Source: Clostridia bacterium
GTDB lineage: Bacteria; Bacillota; Clostridia; DUPQ01
Assembly (NCBI GenBank): GCA_030592085.1
Contig: JAUUZV010000030.1
Coordinates: 1-16,256, forward strand
Direction: 5' to 3'
DNA: 16,256 bases
The position numbers and the translations under genes are program-made. The notes under the pieces are model-generated. The model saw nothing but the letters and a program-made list of their open reading frames with translations. It was not told the DNA's origin and made no database searches. Shown piece after piece: positions 7,260-14,206 of this stretch; within the stretch, counting starts at the first letter, position 1; each line of letters opens with the position of its first letter.

Positions 7260-8432
7260 TTATTTTTTTATCCCTTTAACAAATTTTTCAATTCGATCCA
7301 TTGCTTCTTTAATGTTATCAAGAGAACTAGCATAGGTTGCCCTTATAAAGCCTTCTCCACTATCTCCAAAAGCTGTACCTGGAACAACTAGTACTTTGTA
7401 CTCTTTTAATACTCTTTCACAAAAATCTTTACTAGATAAATTAGTTGAAGTAATATTTGGGAACGCATAAAAAGCTCCCTCTGGTTCAAAACATGTTAAC
7501 CCAATGTCGTTAAATCTCGTAACCATATACTTTCGTCTTTTATCATATTCATCAACCATTTCTTTTACTTTTTCATCGCCATTTTGTAATGCTTCAATTC
7601 CTGCATATTGTGCAACAGTTGGTGAACACATTAAAGCATACTGATGTATTTTAATCATGTGTTTTAGTAAATCTTTATGACAGCAAATATAACCAAGTCT
7701 CCATCCAGTCATGGCGTGGCTTTTTGAAAACCCATTTATGTATACTACTTGATCTTTAATTTCATCAAATTCTGCAATGGAAGCATGCTTTCTACCATAT
7801 GTTAAACTTGCATATACTTCATCTGATAGAATTAGGATGTTTTTATCCTTTAAAATTGGAACTAGTTCACTTAATTCTTCTTTGGTCATTATTGATCCAG
7901 TTGGATTATTTGGAAAAGGTATAATAATCGCTTTAGTTCTACTAGTAATTAGTGATTTTAATTCTTTTGGACTAATTTTAAATTTACTTTCTTCAGTAAG
8001 TTTTAAAGGAACAGGTTTACCTCCACAAGCACGAATGCATCCGTTATAGGCTACAAAACTTGGTTCAGGTACAATAACCTCATCATCTTTTTCTAGTATT
8101 GCACGTAGTGGCAAATCAATTCCTTCACTTGCCCCAACTGTTACTAATATTTCATCTTTAGGATTGTACTTTAATCCTTGTTTTCTAAATACATATCTAG
8201 CAATTTCTTCTCTTAGTTCTATCATTCCAGCATTTGCTGAATAATGAGTATGACCATTTTCAAGTGAATGAATCCCAGCTTCTCTTATATGTAATGGAGT
8301 TACAAAATCAGGTTCGCCGATTCCCAAAGAAATAACATCATCCATTTCATTTATTAAATCGAAATATTTTCTAATACCAGAAGGAGGCATTTCCTTAACA
8401 CTTTCTTTTATCATTGATTGTAAGTTTTTCAT
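7260..8432 (-). CDS. PLP aminotransferase, AlaT/YugH-like (fold type I)
   Basis: Pyridoxal-phosphate aminotransferase of 390 residues, class I/II. Visible family features: SLGIGEPDF near 35-43, NNPTG at 175-179, the cofactor-contacting Asp in SDE (D204), and the Schiff-base lysine K237 in GFSKSHAMTGWRLG. By eye it aligns over its length with B. subtilis YugH (SGIRKYFDL, VISLGIGEPDFVT, KIHQYALMCSP), a putative alanine or aromatic aminotransferase, better than with PatA. Substrate cannot be set from sequence. Start ATG at 8432 has an AGGAGG site about 11 bases upstream. First gene of a probable unit with prfB and the radical SAM gene. It is a different clade from the dapL product elsewhere in the window. 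Confidence 0.88.
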   Translation of the reverse strand: MKNLQSMIKESVKEMPPSGIRKYFDLINEMDDVISLGIGEPDFVTPLHIREAGIHSLENGHTHYSANAGMIELREEIARYVFRKQGLKYNPKDEILVTVGASEGIDLPLRAILEKDDEVIVPEPSFVAYNGCIRACGGKPVPLKLTEESKFKISPKELKSLITSRTKAIIIPFPNNPTGSIMTKEELSELVPILKDKNILILSDEVYASLTYGRKHASIAEFDEIKDQVVYINGFSKSHAMTGWRLGYICCHKDLLKHMIKIHQYALMCSPTVAQYAGIEALQNGDEKVKEMVDEYDKRRKYMVTRFNDIGLTCFEPEGAFYAFPNITSTNLSSKDFCERVLKEYKVLVVPGTAFGDSGEGFIRATYASSLDNIKEAMDRIEKFVKGIKK

Positions 8433-8508
8433 AAAATAATCTTCCTCCTAAATATTAATAACTAACTATTAACATCATTCCTTATAGTGGTAATTCTACT
8501 ATAAACAT

Positions 8509-8535
8509 ATGAGAACCGATTGTGCCGGTTCTCAT
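8509..8535 (-). terminator. Hairpin terminator after the DivIVA-domain gene
   Basis: Perfect 10-base-pair stem, ATGAGAACCG (8509-8518) and CGGTTCTCAT (8526-8535), with a 7-base loop. It lies 26 bases past the stop of the DivIVA-domain gene on the minus strand and before the aminotransferase gene. The sequence after it on the minus strand is only moderately T-rich (ATGTTTAT), so termination may be partial; a leader hairpin for the next gene is the alternative. Confidence 0.55.
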
Positions 8536-8561
8536 AACAATTATTTTTCCTATTTTTATTG

Positions 8562-9131
8562 TTATTTTTCTTCTTGCATTTCTATATCTTCAGCGTCATC
8601 TGTAATCTTATATTCAACATATTCAAAACTTTCTTCTTCAACTGCAACTTTAATTTCGTCCTCTGGTTTACTTGCCTCTACTTGCTCTTCAATTGCAATA
8701 TCAAACTCTTGATTAATTTCATCAATTGTTTTTTTATACTTATCAATCATTTTATATGCTGCTTCTCTTAATCCAAGTAATTCCTTTTTGATATCAACAA
8801 TTTTTTCTCGTTGTTTTTCAGCTTTATTTTCTAAACTTTCTGTTTCAATTATTGCTTCTTTTTTAGCATCTCTAATAATCTGTGAATAGGTTTCATCCGC
8901 TCTCACTAAAGCTTTTGATATTTTTTCTTTTTCTATATCAATTTGTTCTTCTTTTATTTTAATATCTTCATATTTTTGAGATAAATCTTTAAGCTGACCT
9001 AATAATTTGTTTATTTCGCCATCTTTTTCTACTAATTTCTGTTCAAAATCATCAAAAACATTTTTTAAATAACTATCTACTTCATTTTTATTGTATCCAC
9101 TCATTGATGATGAAAATCTTTTTCCTGCCAT
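8562..9131 (-). CDS. DivIVA-domain coiled-coil protein
   Basis: Protein of 189 residues with a DivIVA-type N terminus, FSSSMSGYNKNEVDSYLKNV (residues 6-25), followed by a long charged coiled coil (about 26-145) and an acidic tail rich in Glu. DivIVA proteins bind curved membrane at poles and division sites and recruit partners; GpsB and SepIVA-like proteins share the N-terminal domain, so the precise subtype is open. The tail shows no membrane helix. The reading frame extends 14 codons further up to an ATG at 9173, but the ATG at 9131 is chosen because GAGGG (9139-9143) lies 7 bases before it and the DivIVA domain begins there. A hairpin precedes this ribosome site. It lies downstream of trxA. 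Confidence 0.85.
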   Translation of the reverse strand: MAGKRFSSSMSGYNKNEVDSYLKNVFDDFEQKLVEKDGEINKLLGQLKDLSQKYEDIKIKEEQIDIEKEKISKALVRADETYSQIIRDAKKEAIIETESLENKAEKQREKIVDIKKELLGLREAAYKMIDKYKKTIDEINQEFDIAIEEQVEASKPEDEIKVAVEEESFEYVEYKITDDAEDIEMQEEK

Positions 9132-9146
9132 GATAAATCCCTCTTT

Positions 9147-9187
9147 CTGATAGTAAAATTGCATAATTTTCATTATGCAATTATCAG
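9147..9187 (-). other. Long imperfect hairpin just upstream of the DivIVA-gene ribosome site
   Basis: Core stem of 11 perfect base pairs, AATTGCATAAT (9157-9167) and ATTATGCAATT (9172-9182), with a TTTC loop. A further outer stem pairs CTGATA (9147-9152) with the end of TATCAG (9182-9187) across a 4-base bulge on one side. On the minus strand it follows trxA and ends 3 bases before the AAAGAGGG ribosome-site region. It could be an AT-rich terminator for trxA, although the T tract is short, or a leader structure. Confidence 0.5.
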
Positions 9188-9210
9188 TATTATTCTTAAT
9201 TAATTATATA

Positions 9211-9540
9211 CTACTTAACTTTGTTTAGCAAATCAGCAATTGCGTTCCCAGGACGTAAACCTATGAGTGTTTCTATGACTTCTCCATCCTTGAAAATCAA
9301 CATTGTAGGGATGCTCATAATCTTAAATTTACTAGATACTTCACCAGCTTCATCTACATTTACTTTAACAAATTTCACTTTTCCTTCAAATTGTTTTGAT
9401 AGTCGTTCAAATGTTGGTGCTAATGCTCTACAAGGGCCACACCATCCTGCCCAAAAATCAGCTATTACAGGAATTGTTGATTGTAGTACTTCCTCTTCAA
9501 AATTGTCATTGGTAATTACGGTTAATGATGAACCTGCCAT
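9211..9540 (-). CDS. trxA: Thioredoxin
   Basis: Cytoplasmic disulfide reductase of 109 residues, the normal length for thioredoxin 1. The active site WCGPC is at 33-37, the cis-proline follows in SIPTML, and the family's DFWAGWCGPCRALAP and VKVNVDE stretches are present. No signal peptide is seen, so it acts in the cytoplasm, reducing target proteins with electrons from thioredoxin reductase, which is not in this window. Start ATG at 9540 has AGGAGG (9550-9555) 9 bases upstream. It lies 48 bases after an amidohydrolase gene on the same strand and may be partly transcribed from it; I saw no convincing promoter of its own in that gap. Confidence 0.95.
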   Translation of the reverse strand: MAGSSLTVITNDNFEEEVLQSTIPVIADFWAGWCGPCRALAPTFERLSKQFEGKVKFVKVNVDEAGEVSSKFKIMSIPTMLIFKDGEVIETLIGLRPGNAIADLLNKVK

Positions 9541-9588
9541 TAATTAATGCCTCCTAAAAACTTATAGTATTTATTACCCTCAAAATGC

Positions 9589-10482
9589 TTACTTAAAACA
9601 TTGTAACAAATTTGTAGCATTATCTCTACATACTTTTTCATAAACTTGTTTTGATATTTTACCTTCTTCATATTTTCGATCTAACCATCCTGGTAATTCT
9701 AAAGTATTAAAGGGTGCACATATGTCTGTTCCAAAGTAAAGTCTATCTTGAAATTCCTCTAAAAACCACAATCCAAAGTCTTCATCTCTCATAATAGCAT
9801 TTTCACCACTTCCTGCAGATAAATCACCTAATAAATTTTCATAAGTTTCAAATAGTTCAACTACTCTGCCAGGTTTAACAATTCCTTTTGGGTATAATCC
9901 TCTTGTTTCATTGGTGACATCACTACCTATTTCAGACCAGAAAAATTGTGAATGTCCTAATATTCTTAATTTTGGATATGTATCCAATACCTTTTCTAAT
10001 CGTGGTAATCCCAAATCATCTACTAATCCATAAAATCCACCAATTTGAGGAGCTATATGAATCGTTACAGGCATATCACATTGCTCACAATGATATAACA
10101 TATTCATTGTTAAAGGATCATCAAAGTATAAATTACAAGTGGTTTCCCCTACTCCTTTAGCTCCTAATTTTTTATAATAATTTAAAAAATATGAGAAATC
10201 TGTGTCAGGAGAATTTAATCCCATTCTAGGATGTAAATTACAGAACCAATAAAAGGTATCGCTATATTTTTCTACTATTTCATAAGCATCTTCATTGGAT
10301 TGCATGTGAAATCCAAACTCATTATTTATACCTGGTAAAATAACTCCTTTTTCAATTCCCCAATTATCATATTTTTCTCTTATTTCTAAAGGAGAAGCAT
10401 AGTGAGCTCCATTGGTGGGACGTGCTATAGATTTATACATTCTTGTATGAACATGAATATCAATTTTTTTTATTTTTTCCAT
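9589..10482 (-). CDS. Amidohydrolase family 2 (ACMSD-like) protein, copy A
   Basis: Metal-dependent TIM-barrel enzyme of 297 residues in the amidohydrolase-2 group, which includes hydrolases and decarboxylases such as aminocarboxymuconate-semialdehyde decarboxylase. Expected metal and catalytic residues are visible: H10 and H12 in IDIHVH, H142 in VTIHIA, H177 in ILGHS and D253 in YFGTD. It aligns without gaps with the neighbouring copy B at about 62% identity (185 of 297 by hand count). There is no signal peptide, so it is cytoplasmic. Its ATG shares one base with the TAA of copy B (TAATG), so translation is probably coupled. Substrate is unknown. Whether it hydrolyses or decarboxylates cannot be told from the sequence. 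Confidence 0.85.
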   Translation of the reverse strand: MEKIKKIDIHVHTRMYKSIARPTNGAHYASPLEIREKYDNWGIEKGVILPGINNEFGFHMQSNEDAYEIVEKYSDTFYWFCNLHPRMGLNSPDTDFSYFLNYYKKLGAKGVGETTCNLYFDDPLTMNMLYHCEQCDMPVTIHIAPQIGGFYGLVDDLGLPRLEKVLDTYPKLRILGHSQFFWSEIGSDVTNETRGLYPKGIVKPGRVVELFETYENLLGDLSAGSGENAIMRDEDFGLWFLEEFQDRLYFGTDICAPFNTLELPGWLDRKYEEGKISKQVYEKVCRDNATNLLQCFK

Positions 10483-11375
10483 TACTTTTTTTCTCCTAAC
10501 AAGTTTAGTGCATTATCTCTACAAATTTTCCTATATGCTTTTTCATCTAATTTACCTTCTTCAAGTTTTTTATCTAACCAGAAAGGAAATTCAAAATATA
10601 AATCAGCTGAACTTAAATCAGTTCCAAAAAATAATCTATCTTGAAATTCATGTAAGAACCATAAACCAAATTCTTCATCTCTCATTATTGCATTATTTCC
10701 ACTACCTGCAGATAAATCACCTAAAAGATTTGGGTATTTATAAAACATATCTACTAAGATTCCAGGTTTTACTTTTCCACTAATATATGAATTCCAATTT
10801 TCACTTGTGACATTTGTTCCAATGTGTGACCAAAAACAAGTTGAATGACCTAATATTTTTAAATTACTATATGTACTTAGAACCTTTTGTAATCCAGGTA
10901 AACCAATTTTATCAACTAATCCATACATACCACCTAGTCTATCAGCAATATGAATTGTAACAGGAACATTACATTTTTCACAATGGGAAAACAAGTTCAT
11001 GGTTAATGGATCATCTATTGGAATATTTGCTGTTAATTCTCCAACTCCTTTTGCACCTAGTTTTTTATAATATTCAATAAAGTAAGAAAAATCAGTATCC
11101 ACTGAATTAAAACCCATACGTGGGTCTATATCCATAAACCAATAAAATGTATCTTTATTAGTATTCGCTAATTCAGCAGCTTGTTCATTAGTCTGAACAT
11201 GAAAATGCATTTCAGGACTAGTTCTTGTTAGAAGTACTCCTTTTTCAATTCCCCATTTATCATAAATTTCTCTAATTTCATGAGGTAGAGCATAGGTTTT
11301 ATTATTAGTCTGTCTAATAATACTTCTTATTTTTCTAGAATGTATGTGAATGTCAATTTTCTTAAATTTATCCAT
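10482..11375 (-). CDS. Amidohydrolase family 2 (ACMSD-like) protein, copy B
   Basis: Paralogue of the gene directly downstream, also 297 residues, with the same active-site frame: H10 and H12 in IDIHIH, H142 in VTIHIA, H177 in ILGHS and D253 in FFGTD. Most conserved between the two are the core stretches around 101-112, 131-160 and 216-252; differences cluster at 51-60, 113-120, 191-200 and 254-263, positions likely to be loops at the mouth of the barrel. That pattern fits divergence in substrate binding rather than decay. Start ATG at 11375 has GGGAG about 7 bases upstream. It is the first gene of the unit and is divided from the divergent lyase gene by 66 bases. Function beyond the family is unknown. 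Confidence 0.85.
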   Translation of the reverse strand: MDKFKKIDIHIHSRKIRSIIRQTNNKTYALPHEIREIYDKWGIEKGVLLTRTSPEMHFHVQTNEQAAELANTNKDTFYWFMDIDPRMGFNSVDTDFSYFIEYYKKLGAKGVGELTANIPIDDPLTMNLFSHCEKCNVPVTIHIADRLGGMYGLVDKIGLPGLQKVLSTYSNLKILGHSTCFWSHIGTNVTSENWNSYISGKVKPGILVDMFYKYPNLLGDLSAGSGNNAIMRDEEFGLWFLHEFQDRLFFGTDLSSADLYFEFPFWLDKKLEEGKLDEKAYRKICRDNALNLLGEKK

Positions 11376-11391
11376 TTTTTTCTCCCTTTGT

Positions 11392-11419
11392 TTGATTATA
11401 GCAAAAAATGTTGTAAAAT
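11392..11419 (+). promoter_or_regulatory. Promoter of the DHDPS-like lyase gene
   Basis: Plus strand: -35 TTGATT (11392-11397), 16-base spacer and -10 TAAAAT (11414-11419); start near 11426, about 16 bases before the ATG. Its -35 box overlaps the -10 box of the opposing promoter. Consensus prediction only. Confidence 0.5.
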
Positions 11420-11423
11420 GGGA
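11395..11423 (-). promoter_or_regulatory. Promoter of the amidohydrolase pair
   Basis: Minus strand: extended -10 TGC followed by TATAAT (11403-11395) with a poor -35 (TCCCAT at 11423-11418, 17-base spacer). Transcription would start near 11388, 13 bases before the copy B ATG. The perfect extended -10 makes it credible despite the weak -35. Confidence 0.6.
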
Positions 11424-11441
11424 AAAAGGGAGAAAATTATT

Positions 11442-12344
11442 ATGATAAACAAACGATACGAAGACATTATTTTAGCAACAGCTTGCATTCCTTGGAATGA
11501 AAATTATGAATTTCAAAGAGATTTATTTGCTAAGCAAGTTAATCATCTAATTGATAACGATATAAAGCATATATACCTTTTTGGTACAGCCGGCGAAGGG
11601 TATGCTGTTAATCATAAACAATTTGAAGAAATTGTTAGTTATTATGCAAACCTTATGGATAATAAAACACTACATACAATGGTAGGGTTAATTGATTTAT
11701 CTCCACAACGTATGCAAGAAAAAATCAATATTGCCAAAAGTTATGGAATATCAAACTTTCAATTTTCTTTGCCTTGTTGGCAAGAAGTGAGTGATGTCGA
11801 AATTCGTTCATTGATGGACGAACTTTTAGGTAAAAATTTAGACTGTAATTTTTTATTATATAATCTTGCAAGAGTAAAGCGATTTTTACCAGCTAAATTA
11901 TTAATTCAATTAGCTACAGAATATGAAAATTTTGTAGCAGTTAAACACACTAAATTATCAGATGAAGATATAAAAGTATTATCTAATGAAGAGACTCCAC
12001 TACAATTTTTCTTAACTGAAAGTAATTTTGCTAAATTATCAGAATATGCTGACTGTTCGCTACTAATATCCATTGGAAATCTTGATTTATCAATGATAAA
12101 ACAATTCCATAAAGCTGTTAAAAGCAAAAATAAAGGATTAGTAACATCTTATTTGGAGAAATTCCAAAACATACATCAGCAAATGAAGGAAATAGTTACT
12201 GGACCATATATCGATGGTGCATATGATAAATTATATGTAAAATATACTAATAACGATTTTCCTAATCGATTATTACCACCATATCAGTCACCAAGTATTG
12301 AACAATTTTCAAAATTTAAACAAATGGTTAAAAAAAATCTATAA
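11442..12344 (+). CDS. DHDPS/N-acetylneuraminate lyase superfamily protein
   Basis: Schiff-base class I aldolase-type protein of 300 residues. Superfamily residues are in place: GTAGEG at 48-53 (the GTTGE loop of DHDPS), the catalytic tyrosine Y140 in LLYN and the Schiff-base lysine K168 in VAVKHT. The Tyr-Lys distance of 28 is the same as Y133-K161 of E. coli DapA. It departs from true DapA in several motifs, and the family also includes sialic-acid lyase and sugar-acid aldolases, so the substrate is open. The ATG at 11442 follows GGGAG by 9 bases; upstream in-frame codons (to 11340) would run through the promoter and are not used. It is divergent from the amidohydrolase pair, which suggests a shared pathway. 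The TAA lies inside an AT-rich inverted repeat. Confidence 0.85.
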   Translation: MINKRYEDIILATACIPWNENYEFQRDLFAKQVNHLIDNDIKHIYLFGTAGEGYAVNHKQFEEIVSYYANLMDNKTLHTMVGLIDLSPQRMQEKINIAKSYGISNFQFSLPCWQEVSDVEIRSLMDELLGKNLDCNFLLYNLARVKRFLPAKLLIQLATEYENFVAVKHTKLSDEDIKVLSNEETPLQFFLTESNFAKLSEYADCSLLISIGNLDLSMIKQFHKAVKSKNKGLVTSYLEKFQNIHQQMKEIVTGPYIDGAYDKLYVKYTNNDFPNRLLPPYQSPSIEQFSKFKQMVKKNL

Positions 12345-12357
12345 TAAATTATAGATT
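12336..12357. repeat. AT-rich inverted repeat at the end of the lyase gene (possible terminator)
   Basis: Nine-base arms AATCTATAA (12336-12344) and TTATAGATT (12349-12357) with a 4-base loop; the left arm holds the last codons and stop of the lyase gene. On the minus strand it is followed by six T residues, so as a terminator it works better against transcription from the intron side. On the plus strand no T tract follows. The stem has one G-C pair and is weak. Confidence 0.35.
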
Positions 12358-12363
12358 ATAAAA

Positions 12364-12432
12364 TCGAGTAGGGGGAAATTTCTTCCCCCTCTCACACCAC
12401 CTGGCATGCCGTTCGGCACCAGGCGGTTCAAT
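12364..12432 (-). ncRNA. Group II intron catalytic domains V and VI
   Basis: On the minus strand, 12432-12393 reads as domain V: TTGAACCGCC, an apical CCGAACGG turn and GGTGGTGTGA, close to the class C domain V. Domain VI follows (12392-12364): GAGGGGG pairs with CCCCC and CTC, leaving an unpaired TA that holds the likely branch-point adenosine. The stop codon of the RT gene (12428-12430) lies inside the first strand of domain V. Confidence 0.8.
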
Positions 12433-13681
12433 TCAAATAGTAATCTAAACAACTAACAAGTCCTCGCTTAGCGAGAATTTCTTTTGAGATTTTACGGAGT
12501 CCTGTCGTCTTGGCTACTGCCTGATAGTGATCTGCAAACCCAACTGCCTGTTTTGCCATCCATTCGGGTGCTCCTAATTTTCGTAGTCCCCAGTATCTCT
12601 TTTGTCTAGTTTTCCACTGCTTCCAGATGACAATTCTCATTCTCGTCCTTAGATGTCCATCAATTCTTTTGAGATTTGTCTTCATCTTTCCTATTCGGAA
12701 GTAGTTTATCCAACCTCTGATGACCCAGTTTAACCTCTGAATTCTTTCGCTCATACTGATTGACATGGAACGCTTGGTCAGCTTCTTCAGCTTCCTTTCG
12801 AAGTTCCTTACGGAAGCCTGGTGTGGTCTTGCTTCCCACTTGTCGCTCATTTTCACGAATCCAAATCCCAGGTATTTTAGACACTTCGGTTTCGTTATCT
12901 TCGTCTTCGTCATGTTCACTTTCAGTCCGAGTTTTCTTTCTATCCACTTCGTTACAGTGTGCATTACTCTGTTAGCCGCCGTACTGCTTCCTACTGTGAT
13001 TACACAGTCGTCTGCGTACCTGACAAATCTCAAGCTTCTTTTCTCTAGCTCTTTATCCAACTCGTTTAGCATAATGTTACTGAGAATAGGCGATAGATTT
13101 CCTCCTTGTGGTGTTCCCACTTTGGTCGCTTCATACTTTCCCCCTACCACTACTCCTGCTTTTAGATATTTACTTATCAGCGATTCTGTGTCGGGGTCTC
13201 TTACGATGTTTCCTACTAGTGTCATCAGTTTGTCCTGGGGTACATTATCAAAGAACTTCTCTAAATCAATGTCTACTATGTAGGTATATCCATCATTGAA
13301 ATATTCCAGCAGTTTTATTATCGCCTGTTCAGCTCTTCTACCCGGCCTAAATCCATAGTTGTAGTCACTGAAGTATGGCTCTACTGTAGGTGTTATCCTC
13401 TGAACGATAGCCTGTTCTATGATTCTGTCTACCACGCTTGGTATCCCCAGCTTCCGTATCCCCCCAGCTGGCTTTGGTATCTCTACCCGAAGCACAGGTT
13501 GTGGTTTATACTTCCGCTTTCGGATGCGTTCCTTAATACTCGGCCAGTTCTCTTTGAGGTATCCCTGAATCTCATCTACTGTGATTCCATCTACCCCGCA
13601 GACACCCTTGTTTGATTTCACCTTCTTGCAGGCTAGCATCATGTTCTCCCGACTGAGTATTTCCTCCATTAGTTGGCTCAT
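12428..13681 (-). CDS. ltrA: Group II intron reverse transcriptase/maturase
   Basis: Intron-encoded protein of 417 residues that aids intron RNA splicing and reverse transcribes it during retrohoming. Order of domains: RT fingers and palm with IPKPAGGIRKLGIP near 68-81, FRPGRRAEQA at 111-120, motif A VDIDLEKFFD at 136-145, GTPQGGNLSPILSN at 189-202 and YADD at 222-225; then a maturase (X) domain beginning near RLNWVIRGWINYF and running to the end. No HNH endonuclease domain is present, as is usual in class C. By eye it is similar to the GsI-IIC enzyme of Geobacillus throughout. The ATG at 13681 has AAGGAG upstream. All RT motifs are intact, so the element may be active. Confidence 0.95.
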   Translation of the reverse strand: MSQLMEEILSRENMMLACKKVKSNKGVCGVDGITVDEIQGYLKENWPSIKERIRKRKYKPQPVLRVEIPKPAGGIRKLGIPSVVDRIIEQAIVQRITPTVEPYFSDYNYGFRPGRRAEQAIIKLLEYFNDGYTYIVDIDLEKFFDNVPQDKLMTLVGNIVRDPDTESLISKYLKAGVVVGGKYEATKVGTPQGGNLSPILSNIMLNELDKELEKRSLRFVRYADDCVITVGSSTAANRVMHTVTKWIERKLGLKVNMTKTKITKPKCLKYLGFGFVKMSDKWEARPHQASVRNFERKLKKLTKRSMSISMSERIQRLNWVIRGWINYFRIGKMKTNLKRIDGHLRTRMRIVIWKQWKTRQKRYWGLRKLGAPEWMAKQAVGFADHYQAVAKTTGLRKISKEILAKRGLVSCLDYYLN

Positions 13682-14182
13682 ACTTGTCTCCTTTTCTTGT
13701 TTGCTCCCGTGTATATTAGCCTTACCTACTACAGTACCTTTCGCTTTGTTACGTCTTAGCTACTCCGGTTTTTGTCGGACCTATACACGCACATCCTTAA
13801 GTCCATTCGACCTTGAATTGTTCGACCCTTCCTGATTTCTCAGTACTATGGTCTCTGCTGACTTCTCACATTTCGTTGTTACTACGAATTTCTTCGCCTG
13901 TGAGAGCTCACGGGATAAGTCATCAATCTTTCCTCGTCTACCTGCCTGATTTACCTACACGGGTTACGTTTGCCTTTTGGACTTCACTACTTTAAGCCAG
14001 CTTATCCACCATGCAAGCCTTGGTATCAGGTTTCTGTTCGTCAGGCTACGATTTCGCTATTGCTTCTTCTCTCCCACACCTCACGGTGTGAAACTTGCAA
14101 GTCGCTTTGAGGTTCGTTGGCAACTACGCCCCTAGTGGACTTTCACCACAGATTGACGGCATGCCCGTCATACTTAAAAAAA

Positions 14183-14200
14183 GCACGGTATAAACCGTGC
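14183..14200 (-). terminator. dapL intrinsic terminator (intron target site)
   Basis: Stem GCACGGT (14183-14189) and ACCGTGC (14194-14200) with a 4-base loop, 6 bases after the dapL stop. On the minus strand seven T residues follow (14182-14176), then the intron begins two bases later. On the plus strand the tail is CTTTAGTT, so it could also stop transcription from the lyase side, though less well. Confidence 0.88.
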
Positions 14201-14206
14201 CTTTAG

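Larger units (their letters stand above)
12363..14173 (-). mobile_element. Group IIC intron, apparently complete
   Basis: Retroelement of about 1811 bases on the minus strand. The predicted 5' end is GTATG at 14173, matching the GUGYG-type start, followed by a GACGG/CCGTC hairpin and a segment resembling the start of class C introns. The middle non-coding part (13682-14173) is folded RNA (domains I-IV) with no other gene. The RT/maturase gene follows, then domains V and VI, and the intron ends about 12363 with CTACTCGAT. The 5' exon is the dapL terminator and its seven T residues, the classical class C insertion site. The element is clearly richer in G+C than its surroundings: one 60-base line (13441-13500) has 34 G/C against 15 in 14941-15000. 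Ends are by pattern, accurate to a few bases. Confidence 0.88.

Noticed and set aside
8483..8503. Small hairpin TATAGT/ACTATA upstream of the aminotransferase gene
   Set aside because: Six A/T-rich pairs with a 9-base loop are expected by chance in DNA of this composition.
9132..9173. Upstream extension of the DivIVA-domain gene
   Set aside because: The ATG at 9173 lies in the loop region of the hairpin with no ribosome site, while the ATG at 9131 has one and begins the conserved domain.
9221..9547. Plus-strand open frame covering trxA
   Set aside because: Exact antisense shadow of a clear thioredoxin gene; no family features or ribosome site.
12384..12432. Inverted repeats near 12370-12430 as a terminator of the lyase gene
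   Set aside because: They match domains V and VI of the group II intron on the opposite strand, which explains them better.
12765..13283. Long plus-strand open frame (172 codons) inside the RT gene
   Set aside because: It is antisense to a well-supported RT/maturase gene with intact motifs, has no recognisable domain, and arises from the higher G+C of the intron.
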